This document shows, one piece after another, positions 8,557 through 16,888 of a stretch of 64,000 nt of DNA. The position numbers were made by a program, and so were the translations under genes. The stretch covers positions 124,001-188,000 of the forward strand of contig JABIVD010000044.1 of the NCBI GenBank assembly GCA_018667335.1. Reading direction: 5' to 3'. The stretch is from Rhodospirillaceae bacterium (GTDB lineage: Bacteria; Pseudomonadota; Alphaproteobacteria; UBA6615). The notes beneath the pieces were generated by a model, which was not told the DNA's origin, did no database searches, and saw only the letters and a list, made by a program, of their open reading frames with translations. Positions within the stretch are counted from its first letter, which is position 1. Each line of letters starts with the position of its first letter.

Positions 8557-9579
8557 ATGCTCAAGACCACCATCACCGGGAGCCTGCCCAAGCCGTCCTG
8601 GCTGGCGCAGCCGGAAACACTCTGGGCACTTTGGGCGGCAGAAGACCCGGCACAGCTCCAGGAAGCCAAGCATGACGCCGTCCGCCTGGCGATCCGCGAC
8701 CAGGAAGAGGCCGGGATCGACATCGTCACCGACGGCGAGCAGTCGCGGCAGCATTTCGTCCACGGCATCCTCGAGAAGATCGAGGGCATCGATTTCGACA
8801 AGAAGACCCGGATCGGCATCCGCGACGACCGCTACGACGCCGACTGCCCGACCGTCATTTCTGAACTGAAACGCCGTGGTTCGATCCATGGCGACGAGGT
8901 GAAGTTTGCCCGCGCGCATACGGACCGCGCGCTGAAATTCACCATGCCCGGGCCCATGACCATCGTCGACACGCTGGCCGACGAGCATTACGGCGACCGA
9001 CCGAAGATGGCGATGGCGTTCGCCGAGATCCTCAACGAGGAAGCCAAGGAACTGGTCGCCGCCGGGGTCAATGCCCTGCAGTTCGATGAGCCGGCCTTCA
9101 ACGTCTATCTCGACGCGGTGCCGACCTGGGGCGTCGAGGCGCTCAACCGCGCCGTCGAAGGGCTCGACTGCACCACCGCCGTGCACATCTGCTACGGCTA
9201 CGGGATCGAGGCAAACCTGCAGTGGAAGGCGACCCTGGGCGACGTCTGGGACCAGTATGAGGCGATCCTCCCCGCTCTGGCCGGCAGCAATATCGACCAG
9301 GTCTCGCTCGAATTCGCGGGCTCGCGGGTGCCGATGGAAGTCATCAAGCTGCTCGACGGCAAGAAGGACGTGCTCGTCGGCGCGATCGATGTCACCACCC
9401 TGACCGCAGAAGCGCCCGAAGAGGTTGCCGCCGTGATCCGCCACGCGATGGAGTTTACGTCGCCGGAGCGCATCTTCCCCTGCACCAATTGCGGCATGGT
9501 CCCCCTGCCCCGCGAGGTCTCCCAGGGCAAACTCAAGGCGCTCGGCGCCGGCGCGGCATTGGTCCGCGCGGAGCTCTAA
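8557..9579 (+). CDS. Core-MetE-like cobalamin-independent methionine synthase-family protein
   Basis: A 340-residue protein corresponding only to the C-terminal catalytic barrel of MetE (full MetE is about 750). The zinc site is complete: His210 and Cys212 (VHICYG), Glu252 (LEFAG) and Cys312 (TNCGM). The substrate region FDEPA is at 176-180. Short MetE-like proteins (YxjG/core-MetE types) transfer methyl groups to homocysteine or other thiols from donors that may not be methyl-folate. The alpha/beta hydrolase gene follows after 4 nt and the Ldh gene overlaps that, so the three form one operon. This context suggests a catabolic methyl-transfer or C-S function rather than housekeeping methionine synthesis. 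Confidence 0.85.
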   Translation: MLKTTITGSLPKPSWLAQPETLWALWAAEDPAQLQEAKHDAVRLAIRDQEEAGIDIVTDGEQSRQHFVHGILEKIEGIDFDKKTRIGIRDDRYDADCPTVISELKRRGSIHGDEVKFARAHTDRALKFTMPGPMTIVDTLADEHYGDRPKMAMAFAEILNEEAKELVAAGVNALQFDEPAFNVYLDAVPTWGVEALNRAVEGLDCTTAVHICYGYGIEANLQWKATLGDVWDQYEAILPALAGSNIDQVSLEFAGSRVPMEVIKLLDGKKDVLVGAIDVTTLTAEAPEEVAAVIRHAMEFTSPERIFPCTNCGMVPLPREVSQGKLKALGAGAALVRAEL

Positions 9580-9583
9580 TCCG

Positions 9584-10480
9584 ATGGCGCATCTCGACAT
9601 CAACGGTGTGCGCCTGTGGGTCGAGGACGAGGGCGAAGGTCGCACTGACGCCCCGGCACTCGTCTTCGTGCACGAGTTCGGCGGCGACCACCGGTCGTGG
9701 CGCGGCCAGGTCGATCATTTCAAGGACCGGTTCCGCTGCATCACCTACAGCGCACGCGGCTATCCGCCATCGGACGTGCCGGACGACGAGGATGCCTACG
9801 GTCAGGACATCGCCACGGCCGACCTGCTGGGTGTGCTCGATGCGCTGGAGCTCGACCGGGCACACCTGATCGGCCTCAGCATGGGTGCCTATACCTGCCT
9901 GCGCTTCGTGCTCGCCCATCCCGAACGCGTCGCGAGCGCGGTGGTCGCGAGCGGCGGCTCCGGCTCGTTCCCGGCAAACCGCCCCGCGTTCCTGTCCGAG
10001 ACCCGCGCGCTGGCGGACCATATCCTGGCGCAGGACTCACTGGACCTGCCGGGCTTCGCGACCAGCGCGACCCGCCTCCAGCTCAAGCTGAAAAACCCGG
10101 ACGGCTGGCAGGAGTTTTCGGATCAGTTCGCCGAGCATTCACCCATGGGGTCGGCCTACACCCTGCGCCGCGTCCAGGCCGGCCGGCCGTCGCTGTATGA
10201 TTTCGAGGCCGCGCTCGGCGCCGTCGCGACGCCGGTCCTGCTGATGATCGGCGACGAGGACGAGCCCTGCATCGACACCAATATTTTTCTCAAACGCGCC
10301 ATGCCGTCGGCCGGCCTCATGGTGTTTCCCAAGAGCGGGCACCTGATCAACCTCGAGAACCCGGCGGCCTTCAACGCCGCGGTCGACGCCTTTCACCGCG
10401 ACATGGCGGCCGACCAGTGGCCCCGCCGGGATGACGCAACCACGGGCGACAGCGCCTATTTATCGCAAGAGGATTCATGA
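9584..10480 (+). CDS. Alpha/beta-hydrolase
   Basis: A 298-residue serine hydrolase. The oxyanion HG-like region VFVHEFGGDHRSW is at 27-39, the nucleophile elbow GLSMG has Ser99, an acid residue lies in GDEDEPC near 225, and the catalytic His is in KSGHLINLENP near 249. This is the 3-oxoadipate enol-lactonase/esterase-like branch, which hydrolyses esters, lactones or C-C bonds in small-molecule catabolism. It lies 4 nt after the MetE-like gene and overlaps the Ldh gene by 4 nt (ATGA). The substrate cannot be deduced. Confidence 0.85.
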   Translation: MAHLDINGVRLWVEDEGEGRTDAPALVFVHEFGGDHRSWRGQVDHFKDRFRCITYSARGYPPSDVPDDEDAYGQDIATADLLGVLDALELDRAHLIGLSMGAYTCLRFVLAHPERVASAVVASGGSGSFPANRPAFLSETRALADHILAQDSLDLPGFATSATRLQLKLKNPDGWQEFSDQFAEHSPMGSAYTLRRVQAGRPSLYDFEAALGAVATPVLLMIGDEDEPCIDTNIFLKRAMPSAGLMVFPKSGHLINLENPAAFNAAVDAFHRDMAADQWPRRDDATTGDSAYLSQEDS

Positions 10481-11529
10481 GCACCGACGACCATATTGTC
10501 TCCGCCGAGGCCCTGAAATCCTTCACCAAGGAGATCTTCCGCGCCTCCGACGTGGCGGAGGATCACGCCGAGACCTGGGCCGATATCCTGATCTGGGCAA
10601 ACATGCGCGGGATGGATTCCCATGGCGTGCTGCGGGTGCCCCGCTACATCGCCTATATGAAGAACGGCAACATCCACGCCCAGCCCGACATCAAGGTCGA
10701 GAAACGCGCGGGCGCGATCGCGATACTGGATTCCGACTGGGCCCCCGGCCCCGTCGCCATGTCCATGGCGATGGACGAAGCCATCGGGCGCGCCCGGGAA
10801 TGCCATGTCGGCTGGTGCATCGTGCGCAACATCACCCATGGTGGTGCGATCGGCTACTACGCCCTGCAGGCCGCGCGGGCCGGGTTCGCGGGCATCGTGA
10901 TGACGGCCTCGCGCCCGATGATGGCCTATTACGGATCGAAGGCGGCCGGCGCGTCGACCAACCCGCTGGCCATCGCGGTGCCCGGCGGCGAACACCCGCC
11001 CCTGCTGCTCGACATGTCCACCGCCACCGTCTCCATGGGCAAGATCCTGTCCGCCCAGGACAGCGACGACCCGATCCCCGATGGCTGGGGGCTGGATGCC
11101 GACGGCCACAACACCAACGATGCGAATGCCGTGAAGACCCTGATGCCGCTGGGCGGCGCCAAGGGATCGGGCCTGTCGATGATGATCGAATGCATGGTCA
11201 GCCTGTTCGCGAGCAACCCGCTGGTCGAGCCAAATATCCGACCCGGCGCCAACCCGACCGGCTATCGCCAGAATGGGCTCGCCGCGGCGATCGATATCTC
11301 CGCCTTCACCGACCTCGACAGCTACCGCGACGAGATCGACCAGCTGGCCAAGGGCCTCAAGGCACTGCCCAAAGCCGACGGGGTGGACGAAATCTACGCG
11401 CCGGGCGAACGGGGCGATGCCGTTCAGGCCACGCGTGCCAAGAATGGCATTCCGCTGCCGCCCGGCACCTGGGACCGCCTAAAGACTGAGGCCGACAAAC
11501 TCGGCATCGAGATGCCCAAAACGCTATAA
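10477..11529 (+). CDS. Ldh-family (MDH/sulfolactate/ureidoglycolate type) NAD(P)-dependent dehydrogenase
   Basis: A 350-residue member of the malate/L-lactate dehydrogenase family that is unrelated to Rossmann LDH. The catalytic MDSHGVLRVPRY motif (His49) and the cofactor-binding GAKGSGLSMMIE region near 227 are clear. Members oxidise 2-hydroxyacids such as L-lactate, sulfolactate, ureidoglycolate or 2,3-diketogulonate. It is the third gene of an operon with the MetE-like enzyme and the hydrolase. With an allantoinase-like gene nearby, ureidoglycolate is possible, but (S)-sulfolactate or malate are equally compatible with the sequence. Confidence 0.85.
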   Translation: MSTDDHIVSAEALKSFTKEIFRASDVAEDHAETWADILIWANMRGMDSHGVLRVPRYIAYMKNGNIHAQPDIKVEKRAGAIAILDSDWAPGPVAMSMAMDEAIGRARECHVGWCIVRNITHGGAIGYYALQAARAGFAGIVMTASRPMMAYYGSKAAGASTNPLAIAVPGGEHPPLLLDMSTATVSMGKILSAQDSDDPIPDGWGLDADGHNTNDANAVKTLMPLGGAKGSGLSMMIECMVSLFASNPLVEPNIRPGANPTGYRQNGLAAAIDISAFTDLDSYRDEIDQLAKGLKALPKADGVDEIYAPGERGDAVQATRAKNGIPLPPGTWDRLKTEADKLGIEMPKTL

Positions 11530-11612
11530 AGGCTGTCTGGCAGTACGCCGGAAACGCCGAAATCAACAAATAATCGGTGCCGACCGGCGACGTAGGGGCG
11601 AGGAAACAGCGC

Positions 11613-13493
11613 ATGACGCTGCGGGTGTATCAGCCTGACTTCGACTGGTTTCGACGCAACCGGCTACTGATCGCCGTGTCTTTGCTGTGCGTCGTATTCG
11701 GCGCAGCCATTGTCGTTGGATCGGCTGTATGGGCCCGCGACCAGGCGCAGAACGCTGTGCGCGAGCGCAGCGTCAGCACCCTCAACCTTGTCATCGAAAA
11801 CCTCCGCGGGGAGCTGTCCAAGTTCATCTATATGCCGAAGGTTCTGTCTTCGCTGGAGAGCCTGGCCCCCGCCCTCGCCACGCCGAGTGACCCGGCCGCG
11901 GTCCGCTTACTGGCCGATGAACTGGATCAAATCGCCAACATCTCGGGCGCCAAGGCCATCCACCTGGTGGACCGGAACGGCCATGCGGTGGCAACGAGTG
12001 GTGCCGACCCGATGGCGGCAACCCATGCTTTTGCCGAAGAGCCGTACTTCCGCGACGCCCTCCAGGGCCGGCTCGGGCGATATTTCTCGGTCGGCGCACG
12101 ATCGCGCGAACGAAGCTATTTCTTCGCCCATCCGGTGCGCACCGGCAAAACCATCGCCGGGGTCATCGTGATCCAGTTGGAATTGGACAACCTCGAACCC
12201 CTGTGGTTCTCCGCAAACAGCGAAATCCTTGTGGTCGACGAAAACGGGATCGTATTTCTTTCCAGCCGGCCGGAGTGGCGATCGCGCAGCCTTTCACCTC
12301 TTTCTGAAGACACCCGCACACGGCTTGCGGACCGGTACCAGCAGCAGACCTTCGCGCCCCTGCCATTCGTCGACGGCCTCCAGGATGGCTTTGCGCGCAT
12401 CGAGCCTGCAGTCATTTCATCGTCAACGCGCGGCGGCGACACCACGACGGGTGTGGACTTTCTGGTCTACGAGCGCGAGATGCCCGATTCGGGCTGGCGG
12501 GTCCTGATTCTATCGAACGCGAACGGTGTTCGGCGCCAGGTGGCGATTTCAGCCCTGGTCTCCGCGTCGATCCTGGTGATCTTCATGCTGGTCGCCGCGA
12601 ACATATACCAGCGTCGGCGGCGGATGATCGAACGTATGGCAATCCAGGACACCGCGCGGCACGAACTGGAAACCCGCGTCCTCGAACGAACCCAGATTTT
12701 GACGGAAACGAACGTCAAACTTTGTGATGAAATTGACGAGCGACATCGCGCGGAACGTGAACTGAAAACCGCCCAGGTCGAGCTCGTCCAGGCGTCAAAA
12801 CTGGCCGCACTCGGGCAGATGGCCGCGGGGTTGAGTCACGAGCTGAACCAGCCGCTCGCCGCCATCCGCTCCTATGCCGACAATGCCGCAACATTCCTTG
12901 ACCGGACCGAACTCGCCCCCGCCCGCTCGAATCTTCTGGGGATCGGCGAACTGACCGAGCGCATGGCCAGGATCATCAAGAACCTGCGAACCTATGCGCG
13001 CAACGAACAGGTCCCCGCGCGGCCCGTACCCTTGCCGGACACGATCAACGAGGCGTTGTCTCTGCTGGAAGGCCGGCTGACGAAGGACGCGGTCACGGTA
13101 AGCATCGACCTCCCCGACCACCTGCCGCCAGTCATGGGGGGCGAGGTGCGTTTCCAGCAGGTCTTCATAAATCTGTTCACCAACGCCATCGACGCGATGG
13201 CGGACAGCCCGCGGAAACACATAAACGTGCGGGTCGTCACAGACACAGGCGGGGTGCAGGTCAGTGTCGAGGATAGCGGCCCCGGGGTTCCCTCCGAAGT
13301 CCTCGAGAATGTCTTCGACCCGTTTTACTCGACGAAGACTGTCGGCGAGGGCATGGGGCTTGGCCTGTCCATCACCTACGGGATCGTGCGCCAGTTCGGC
13401 GGCACGATCACGGTGTCCAACGCCAGCACGGGCGGCGCAGTGTTCACGCTTACCCTTCCGCTCGCTGCAATCTCTGACGAGGCCGCCGAATGA
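11613..13493 (+). CDS. dctB: DctB-type sensor histidine kinase
   Basis: A 626-residue membrane kinase. TM1 is about 18-38, followed by a periplasmic Cache-type sensor of about 270 residues and TM2 near 310-333. A coiled-coil linker (about 345-395) leads to HisKA with GLSHELNQPL (His409 the phospho-acceptor) and a HATPase_c domain with DSGPGVP and GMGLGLSI. This is the DctB arrangement, which senses C4-dicarboxylates outside the cell. GAGGAAA precedes ATG 11613. The stop overlaps the dctD start by 4 nt, and the TRAP genes follow, so the pair very probably controls dctPQM. Confidence 0.92.
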   Translation: MTLRVYQPDFDWFRRNRLLIAVSLLCVVFGAAIVVGSAVWARDQAQNAVRERSVSTLNLVIENLRGELSKFIYMPKVLSSLESLAPALATPSDPAAVRLLADELDQIANISGAKAIHLVDRNGHAVATSGADPMAATHAFAEEPYFRDALQGRLGRYFSVGARSRERSYFFAHPVRTGKTIAGVIVIQLELDNLEPLWFSANSEILVVDENGIVFLSSRPEWRSRSLSPLSEDTRTRLADRYQQQTFAPLPFVDGLQDGFARIEPAVISSSTRGGDTTTGVDFLVYEREMPDSGWRVLILSNANGVRRQVAISALVSASILVIFMLVAANIYQRRRRMIERMAIQDTARHELETRVLERTQILTETNVKLCDEIDERHRAERELKTAQVELVQASKLAALGQMAAGLSHELNQPLAAIRSYADNAATFLDRTELAPARSNLLGIGELTERMARIIKNLRTYARNEQVPARPVPLPDTINEALSLLEGRLTKDAVTVSIDLPDHLPPVMGGEVRFQQVFINLFTNAIDAMADSPRKHINVRVVTDTGGVQVSVEDSGPGVPSEVLENVFDPFYSTKTVGEGMGLGLSITYGIVRQFGGTITVSNASTGGAVFTLTLPLAAISDEAAE

Positions 13494-14845
13494 ACCATGA
13501 CGTCATCCTCATCGACGACGAGGTGCATCTGCGCACGGCCTGTTCCCAGGCAATCGAACTCGCTGGGCTGTCCGTCGCCGCCTTCGCCTCGGCCGAGGAG
13601 GCCCTCGATCACATCGACCGTGACCGTGCCTGTGTTGTCGTCTCCGACGTGAAAATGGCAGGAATGGGCGGCCTGCAACTGCTCGAAGCCACGCTCGAGC
13701 GCGATCCGCAAATGCCCGTCATCCTGATCACCGGGCACGGAGACATCGCCATGGCGGTGAAGGCAATCCAGGACGGCGCCTATGATTTCATTCAAAAACC
13801 TTTCGCCTCCGAACGGCTTGTCGAGGTCGTGCGGCGGGCGTTGGAGATGCGGCGGCTGGTGATCGAAAACCGGGCGCTGCGAAACGAGCTGGCGAGCGGC
13901 GACGACCTTGAACGGCTGATCGTCGGCCGAACGCCTTCGATGGTCCGACTGCGAGAACTGACCGAGAGCTACGCCGCCACCGACGCGGATGTGCTCGTAA
14001 CCGGCGAAACTGGCACCGGCAAGGAGTTGATTGCCCGCGCGCTACATCAACGCTCGACCCGGGCCCACGCCCGCTTCGTTGCCATAAACTGCGGCGCATT
14101 GCCCGAAACGATGATCGAGAGCGAATTGTTCGGCCACGTTGCCGGCGCCTTCACCGGTGCGGATAAGGCGCGCGTGGGAAAGTTCGAATATGCCGACGGC
14201 GGCACTCTGTTTCTCGACGAGATCGAGAGCATGCCGATCGACCTGCAAACCCAGTTGTTGCGGGTCTTGCAGGAACGGACGATCACCCCGCTCGGGGCAA
14301 ATCAGGAATCCGCCATTGACGTGCGTGTCGTCGCGGCGACCAAGATAGATCTGGCGGCGGCGGCGGACGCGGGCAACTTCCGGTCCGATTTGTATTTCCG
14401 GCTGAATGTCCTGGCGCTCGAAATTCCACCCCTGCGCGAGCGCCGCGACGATCTGCCCCTGCTGTTCACCCACCTCCTCGATCAGTTCGCGCTGCGGTTC
14501 AAGCGGGAACCGGTCACACCGTCGCCAGCGGATATCGCCGCCCTGATGTCCGACGAGTGGCGGGGCAACATTCGCGAGCTGCAGAATGTGGCGATGCGAT
14601 GCGCCCTCGGTTTCGGCATCGAAGCCCCCTCGAGCACACCGACCGCCGGGCCCGATGCAGACGGCAGTACTTCCACGCTGAACGACCAGATCTCGGCCTT
14701 CGAGCGTCTGCTGATCCAGCGGACATTGGCCGAACATAACGGCCGTCTGAAGCCGACGTATGAAGCGTTGGGCATCTCCCGTAAGACGCTCTACGAGAAG
14801 ATCCGAAAACACGGCCTGAGCGAGCGCGAAGACGCGACCGTTTGA
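13490..14845 (+). CDS. dctD: DctD-type sigma-54-dependent response regulator
   Basis: A 451-residue NtrC-family activator. The receiver domain has Asp53 (VVSDVKMAG) with Asp9/Asp10 and Lys103. The AAA+ domain has Walker A GETGTGKE at 172-179, the sigma-54 contact loop GAFTGA at 219-224 and Walker B FLDE at 241-244. A Fis-type helix-turn-helix (YEALGISRKTLYEKI) ends the protein. It is translationally coupled to dctB. A perfect -24/-12 promoter lies 175 bp downstream, before dctP, so regulation of the TRAP operon is directly supported by the sequence. Confidence 0.95.
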   Translation: MNHDVILIDDEVHLRTACSQAIELAGLSVAAFASAEEALDHIDRDRACVVVSDVKMAGMGGLQLLEATLERDPQMPVILITGHGDIAMAVKAIQDGAYDFIQKPFASERLVEVVRRALEMRRLVIENRALRNELASGDDLERLIVGRTPSMVRLRELTESYAATDADVLVTGETGTGKELIARALHQRSTRAHARFVAINCGALPETMIESELFGHVAGAFTGADKARVGKFEYADGGTLFLDEIESMPIDLQTQLLRVLQERTITPLGANQESAIDVRVVAATKIDLAAAADAGNFRSDLYFRLNVLALEIPPLRERRDDLPLLFTHLLDQFALRFKREPVTPSPADIAALMSDEWRGNIRELQNVAMRCALGFGIEAPSSTPTAGPDADGSTSTLNDQISAFERLLIQRTLAEHNGRLKPTYEALGISRKTLYEKIRKHGLSEREDATV

Positions 14846-14854
14846 TTGCGCGAT

Positions 14855-14872
14855 TGGGTGGTTATCCACCCA
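14855..14872. promoter_or_regulatory. Perfect inverted repeat, candidate DctD enhancer site
   Basis: TGGGTGG-TTAT-CCACCCA is a perfect 7-bp inverted repeat about 150 bp upstream of the sigma-54 promoter, a normal distance for an NtrC-family activator site. A weaker candidate IHF match (ATTCAA-N4-TTG, 14971-14983) lies in AT-rich DNA between the two, where DNA bending would be needed. It could instead be a small stem after the dctD stop. Confidence 0.45.
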
Positions 14873-15020
14873 TAGACATGTCCGGGCGGGTCGCCACGGT
14901 GACATCGATCTGCATTCGCTGCGTTTCGTCCAACCGTCGTCGGCTGGGTGCATAATATTTTTTCTCGCAAATTCAAAGGGTTGTGGTTTTTTAACCGTCT
15001 CATCCCAAAGCACCAGTGCG

Positions 15021-15035
15021 TGGCACGACCGTTGC
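15021..15035 (+). promoter_or_regulatory. Sigma-54 (-24/-12) promoter of dctPQM
   Basis: TGGCAC-N5-TTGC matches the sigma-54 consensus in every fixed base (TGGCAC at 15021-15026, TTGC at 15032-15035). Transcription should start near 15047, giving a leader of about 60 nt before dctP. The adjacent DctD activator with an intact GAFTGA loop makes this one of the best supported regulatory sites in the window. Confidence 0.9.
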
Positions 15036-15108
15036 GATGAAGATGGGACCAAGAATCGTTCGGGCGGCCAACGCCCGGAAACCAATACCATCCAAAAGGG
15101 AGAGACCC

Positions 15109-16119
15109 ATGAAGACGTTGATGATCGCTGCGGCAGCCACGGTAGCCGCCAGCATATCCTTCGGAAGCGCACCGGCGCATGCCAAGTGTGACCCCGGCGA
15201 ACTCGTCATCAAGTTCAGCCATGTGACCAACACCGACAAGCACCCCAAGGGGATCGCCGCCTCGCTGCTCGAGAAGCGCGTGAACGAGGAGATGAACGGC
15301 AAGGCCTGCATGGAAGTGTTCCCGAACTCGAGCCTGTATGACGACAACAAGGTTCTCGAAGCGATGCTGCAGGGCGATGTCCAGATGGCCGCGCCGTCGC
15401 TGTCGAAGTTCGAAACCTTCACCAAGAAGTTCCGTCTGTTCGATCTGCCGTTCGTGTTCGAGGACATCAACGCCGTCGACCGTTACCAGACCTCCGCCGA
15501 CGGCCAGAAACTTCTGCGATCGATGGAGCGCAAGGGACTTCTCGGCCTCGCCTTCTGGCACAACGGCATGAAGCAGATGTCGGCCAACACGCCGCTGGTC
15601 TCGCCGAGCGACGCCTCGGGCCTGAAATTCCGTGTGCAACCCTCCGATGTGCTGGTCGCACAGTTCGAGGCGCTCGGAGCCAACCCGCAGAAAATGGCCT
15701 TTAGCGAAGTCTATGGCGGCCTGCAGACCAAGGTGGTCGACGGGCAGGAAAACACCTGGTCGAATATCTACGGCAAGAAGTTTTTTGAAGTCCAGGACGG
15801 CACCACCGAGACCAATCACGGCATCATCGACTACCTCGTCGTGACGTCGACCGATTGGTGGGAAGGCCTTCCCGCCGATATCCGCACCCAATTGGCCGGT
15901 ATCATGGACGAAGTCACGTCGACCCGGAACAAGGAGGCGACTGCCGTAAACGAACGCGCCAAGCAGCTGGTGATCGAGGCCGGTGGCGAAGTCCGCCAGC
16001 TGACCCCACAGCAGCGCCAGGACTGGATCAATGCCATGAAGCCAGTCTGGGAGAAGTTCCAGGATGAAATCGGCACCGACACGATCGAGTCCGCGGTGTC
16101 CTACAACAAGAGCAGCTAG
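15109..16119 (+). CDS. dctP: TRAP transporter substrate-binding protein DctP
   Basis: A 336-residue periplasmic solute receptor. Residues 1-26 are a signal peptide ending AHA. The mature protein starts with the DctP-type strand ELVIKFSHV and has the family's conserved region LGLAFWHNGMKQMSAN and the Arg-containing GLKFRVQPSD (Arg that binds the ligand carboxylate) followed by GGLQTKVVDGQENTWSNI. ATG 15109 is set by AAAGGGAGAG upstream. It is first in the sigma-54-driven operon. C4-dicarboxylate is the likely ligand given DctBD, though related receptors bind other carboxylates. Confidence 0.93.
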   Translation: MKTLMIAAAATVAASISFGSAPAHAKCDPGELVIKFSHVTNTDKHPKGIAASLLEKRVNEEMNGKACMEVFPNSSLYDDNKVLEAMLQGDVQMAAPSLSKFETFTKKFRLFDLPFVFEDINAVDRYQTSADGQKLLRSMERKGLLGLAFWHNGMKQMSANTPLVSPSDASGLKFRVQPSDVLVAQFEALGANPQKMAFSEVYGGLQTKVVDGQENTWSNIYGKKFFEVQDGTTETNHGIIDYLVVTSTDWWEGLPADIRTQLAGIMDEVTSTRNKEATAVNERAKQLVIEAGGEVRQLTPQQRQDWINAMKPVWEKFQDEIGTDTIESAVSYNKSS

Positions 16120-16170
16120 CTCCTGTTTCCATTGACGGGGCAGGCAGTGTCTGTCCGGTCTCAGATGGAG

Positions 16171-16208
16171 AGTTCCGCCGGTCGGGGTCTATCCCGACTG
16201 GCGGACTT
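16171..16208 (+). other. RNA hairpin between dctP and dctQ
   Basis: The arms 16171-16186 and 16193-16208 pair over about 13 bp with GTCGGG/CCCGAC next to a 6-nt loop. Only a short T-run follows, so it is unlikely to end transcription fully. Such structures downstream of binding-protein genes usually protect the upstream message from 3' decay or cause partial termination, giving more receptor than membrane subunits. Confidence 0.6.
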
Positions 16209-16232
16209 TCGTCTCGAAGCGGGGGCAATTCA

Positions 16233-16874
16233 ATGACGGCGACCAATCCCGGATCCCTGGGAACCGGACCCGTAGGACGATGGGTCAACCAGATCGAGGA
16301 GACCTTTATTGCGGTCATTCTCGGCCTGATGACCCTCATCACGTTCGCCAACGTGATCGCCCGCTACGCATTCAACGACAATATTCTGTGGGCCCTGGAA
16401 GCCACCGTATTCCTGTTTGCATGGCTGGTGCTCGTCGGCGCGGCCTACTGCGTCAAGACCACGTCCCATCTCGGCGTGGACTTGATAATCAATGCCCTGC
16501 CCCCTGTACCGCGACGCATCATGGGCATGGTCGCTGTTTCCGCCTGCATCGCCTTCAGCGTTCTGCTTCTGGTTGGTTCCTGGCAGTACTGGGAGCCATT
16601 CGTGAGCAAGCGCGCCTGGTATCAGGTCGACGACATCCTGATGCCCGAGTTCCTGCAATTCCTCGCCGACTGGCTGAACGAGGGCGAGCGCTACGACAAA
16701 ATGCCCCGCTTCATCCCCTACTTCGGCTTGCCCCTCGGGGTTGCCCTGCTGACCTTCCGCTTCATCCAGGCCGGCTGGAATGTCGTCACCGGCAAGCAAG
16801 TGTTGGTCATCGCCAGCCATGAAGCCGAAGACATGCTCCACGACGTCGTCGCCTCCGATCACGACCGCGCATAG
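16233..16874 (+). CDS. dctQ: TRAP transporter small permease DctQ
   Basis: A 213-residue membrane protein with four transmembrane helices. The first carries the family signature TFANVIARYAFNDNILWALEA; the helix-2 region contains FAWLVLVGAAYCVK and SHLGVD, also conserved. It carries an extra hydrophilic loop of about 45 residues between helices 3 and 4, longer than minimal DctQ proteins and seen in a subset of C4-dicarboxylate TRAP systems. It pairs with DctM in the inner membrane; the dctM start follows after 14 nt. Confidence 0.92.
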   Translation: MTATNPGSLGTGPVGRWVNQIEETFIAVILGLMTLITFANVIARYAFNDNILWALEATVFLFAWLVLVGAAYCVKTTSHLGVDLIINALPPVPRRIMGMVAVSACIAFSVLLLVGSWQYWEPFVSKRAWYQVDDILMPEFLQFLADWLNEGERYDKMPRFIPYFGLPLGVALLTFRFIQAGWNVVTGKQVLVIASHEAEDMLHDVVASDHDRA

Positions 16875-16888
16875 ATCGGAGCTGGATC

